A stretch of DNA of 7,522 nucleotides from JACZXC01 sp036447375 (GTDB lineage Bacteria; Myxococcota_A; UBA9160; SMWR01). Below the pieces are notes generated by a model, which did not search any database, was not told the DNA's origin, and saw nothing but the letters and a program-made list of their open reading frames with translations. A program made the position numbers and the translations under genes. The stretch is taken from contig JAZFUU010000220.1 of assembly GCA_036447375.1 (NCBI GenBank), positions 1 to 7,522 on the forward strand. Direction: 5' to 3'. Shown piece after piece: positions 6,840-7,522 of the stretch (within the stretch, counting starts at the first letter, position 1; every line of letters begins with the position of its first letter).

Positions 6840-6913
6840 CGTTGGTGACTCCCGCTTCTTTCCGTTCTGAGGTGTTTTCAACACAATTTGTCCGATTCGG
6901 GAGTCACCTAACG
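6840..6913. repeat. 74-bp inverted repeat with nested hairpin (MITE-like, attenuator or small RNA)
   Basis: GGTGACTCCCG (6844-6854) is the exact reverse complement of CGGGAGTCACC (6898-6908). Flanking CGTT (6840-6843) also pairs with AACG (6910-6913) if T6909 is bulged, giving 15 pairs in all. The 43-nt interior is AT-richer than the surroundings and contains a second perfect dyad, GTGTT-TTC-AACAC (6872-6884). No clear target-site duplication flanks the element, and there is no downstream T-run. It would fold as a strong stem with an internal hairpin in DNA cruciform or RNA form. Confidence 0.8.
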
Positions 6914-7165
6914 ATCCCGCACGGGCACTCCCTATTGACCGCCAAAAAGGAATACCCCTGGGGGAACCGCAACTTGGAGATTCTGGGAAAAGGACTGGCC
7001 ATTTGCGTACAAACGATTCATCATTGCGAGCTGTCTGGTGCCCCCCGAACAGTCAGCGCCCCGCGTTCTGGCCGGTTGGACGTCCGTACCCTGCTGGCGG
7101 AACGACCGATCGCTGGTGGCGGCACATGACGTCGTTTGGAGGCCCCCAGCCGCCGCGTGACTCGC

Positions 7166-7198
7166 GAAACCGAAGTCGCTCGGGCGGTTTCCGAACCG
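7166..7198 (+). promoter_or_regulatory. Two mutually exclusive hairpins in the sigma-factor leader
   Basis: CGGTTTC (7185-7191) can pair with upstream GAAACCG (7166-7172) across a 12-nt loop. Alternatively its CGGTT part (7185-7189) can pair with downstream AACCG (7194-7198) across a 4-nt loop. The two partners belong to a repeated AACCGAAG (7168-7175 and 7194-7201). The structures cannot coexist and lie just before the ribosome binding site, as in attenuation-type switches. The stems are short, so the evidence is weak. Confidence 0.3.
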
Positions 7199-7219
7199 AA
7201 GATGAAAGCGCACCCAGTC

Positions 7220-7225
7220 TGAGGT
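7220..7225 (+). promoter_or_regulatory. Ribosome binding site deciding the TTG start of the sigma factor
   Basis: TGAGGT ends 7 nt before TTG-7233. An in-frame TGA at 7203-7205 closes the frame upstream, and no other start codon lies between it and TTG-7233, so this is the only sensible start. Confidence 0.7.
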
Positions 7226-7232
7226 TGACCCA

Positions 7233-7522
7233 TTGAAGACGGAAGAAACACAGCGCCCTGCCACCACCACCGCCGCCGCAACGGGCGCGACCCGTGCCGT
7301 TCCGGCCGACGAACTCGATCCGGGCCGAGAGCGCCGACCCCTCGAGTCCTATTTCCAGGAGATCGGCGGCACGCGAACACTCAAGCGCGAGGAGGAGGTG
7401 TTCCTCGCGAAGGACCTCGAGTCCGCGACCGGCGAGCTGCGCGTGGCGCTGTACACGATTCCGTGTTCTGCGACGCACGTCGTCGCTCGCTGGGATGCGC
7501 TACGCGCCCTCTCTCACACCGG
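7233..7522 (+). CDS. RpoD-like sigma-70 family factor, N-terminal part (cut by window end)
   Basis: 96 codons are visible from TTG-7233, and the frame is still open at the window end. Residues 1-35 are a low-complexity Ala/Thr/Arg-rich leader with no sign of region 1.1. From residue 36 comes sigma region 1.2: PLESYFQEIGGTRTLKREEE then VFLAKDLESATGELRVALY. This matches the family pattern 'D-v--Yl-eIG---lLt--eE--lAk-ie'. The following TIPCSATHVVARWDALRA lines up with the 'yPeAi--ll--yd---' segment of housekeeping-type RpoD. The protein would direct RNA polymerase core to promoters. Absence of region 1.1 favours a group 2 (non-essential, RpoD-like) factor, but regions 2-4 lie outside the window, so group and promoter preference cannot be settled. 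Confidence 0.82.
   Translation, partial: MKTEETQRPATTTAAATGATRAVPADELDPGRERRPLESYFQEIGGTRTLKREEEVFLAKDLESATGELRVALYTIPCSATHVVARWDALRALSHT

Larger units (their letters stand above)
6791..7232. other. 442-bp intergenic region without a convincing gene
   Basis: This stretch separates the permease from the sigma-factor gene. Short frames exist on both strands (for example from the GTG at 6845), but none shows a recognisable domain, a good ribosome binding site or the codon bias of the neighbours. Parts of it, especially about 6855-7025, are less GC-rich than the genes. It holds the tandem duplication, the long 6840-6913 inverted repeat with a nested hairpin, and a pair of competing hairpins just before the sigma-factor start. 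TTGACC at 6935-6940 resembles a -35 box but has no matching -10 at a proper distance. The region could carry a promoter, a long leader or a small RNA; none is proven. Confidence 0.6.

Noticed and set aside
6935..6963. TTGACC as a -35 box for a sigma-factor promoter
   Set aside because: No -10-like hexamer at 16-18 bp downstream; the positions read CTGGGG.
6991..7010. Sigma-54 promoter around TGGCC-AT-TTGCG
   Set aside because: The GG and GC elements are separated by 6 bp rather than the required 10.
6845..7129. Possible small gene in the intergenic region beginning with GTG
   Set aside because: No ribosome binding site, no recognisable motif, and it starts inside the long inverted repeat. 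Chance frame is more likely.

Overview
The window is GC-rich throughout and carries six protein-coding genes, two of them cut by the window edges. One product is a large secreted protein ending in a PEP-CTERM sorting tail, which points to a Gram-negative bacterium with an exosortase system. That tail, a deep-branching LLM-class flavin/F420 oxidoreductase and an RpoD-like sigma factor without room for region 1.1 together suggest a delta-proteobacterial-type lineage (Myxococcota, Desulfobacterota or Binatota). This placement is inference from gene content and composition, not from a marker gene.

Layout from left to right. (1) Positions 1-519, plus: the 3' part of a small protein of unknown function. 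(2) 527-2701, plus, probably the same transcript: a secreted metzincin-type zinc protease with a DUF11 domain, a second beta-rich module and a PEP-CTERM anchor. (3) 2702-2836: an intergenic stretch with a perfect TATAAT -10 box, followed by a 348-aa MSMEG_2256-type LLM oxidoreductase (2837-3883, plus). (4) 3865-4974, minus: an N-acetylglutamate-synthase-like protein (shortened amino-acid-kinase fold plus GNAT domain) that overlaps the oxidoreductase tail-to-tail by 19 bp. (5) 5018-6790, plus, divergent from gene 4 across only about 43 bp: an SLC13/DASS-type permease with two cytoplasmic TrkA_C (RCK_C) domains. (6) 6791-7232: a 442-bp gap without a convincing gene, holding a tandem duplication at the permease stop codon, a long 74-bp inverted repeat with a nested hairpin, and two competing small hairpins. 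(7) 7233 to the window end, plus: the start of an RpoD-like sigma factor, beginning at TTG behind a good Shine-Dalgarno sequence.

The genes do not form an obvious pathway. Genes 1 and 2 look transcriptionally coupled. The oxidoreductase appears to have its own promoter. The NAGS-like gene and the permease share a very compact divergent control region. The sigma factor lies behind a long structured leader or intergenic region. I see no CRISPR array, tRNA, rRNA, intact insertion sequence or defence system. The parts most worth a second look are the 6840-6913 inverted repeat, the composite protease, the residue changes in the permease signature motifs and the orphan short NAGS-like protein.
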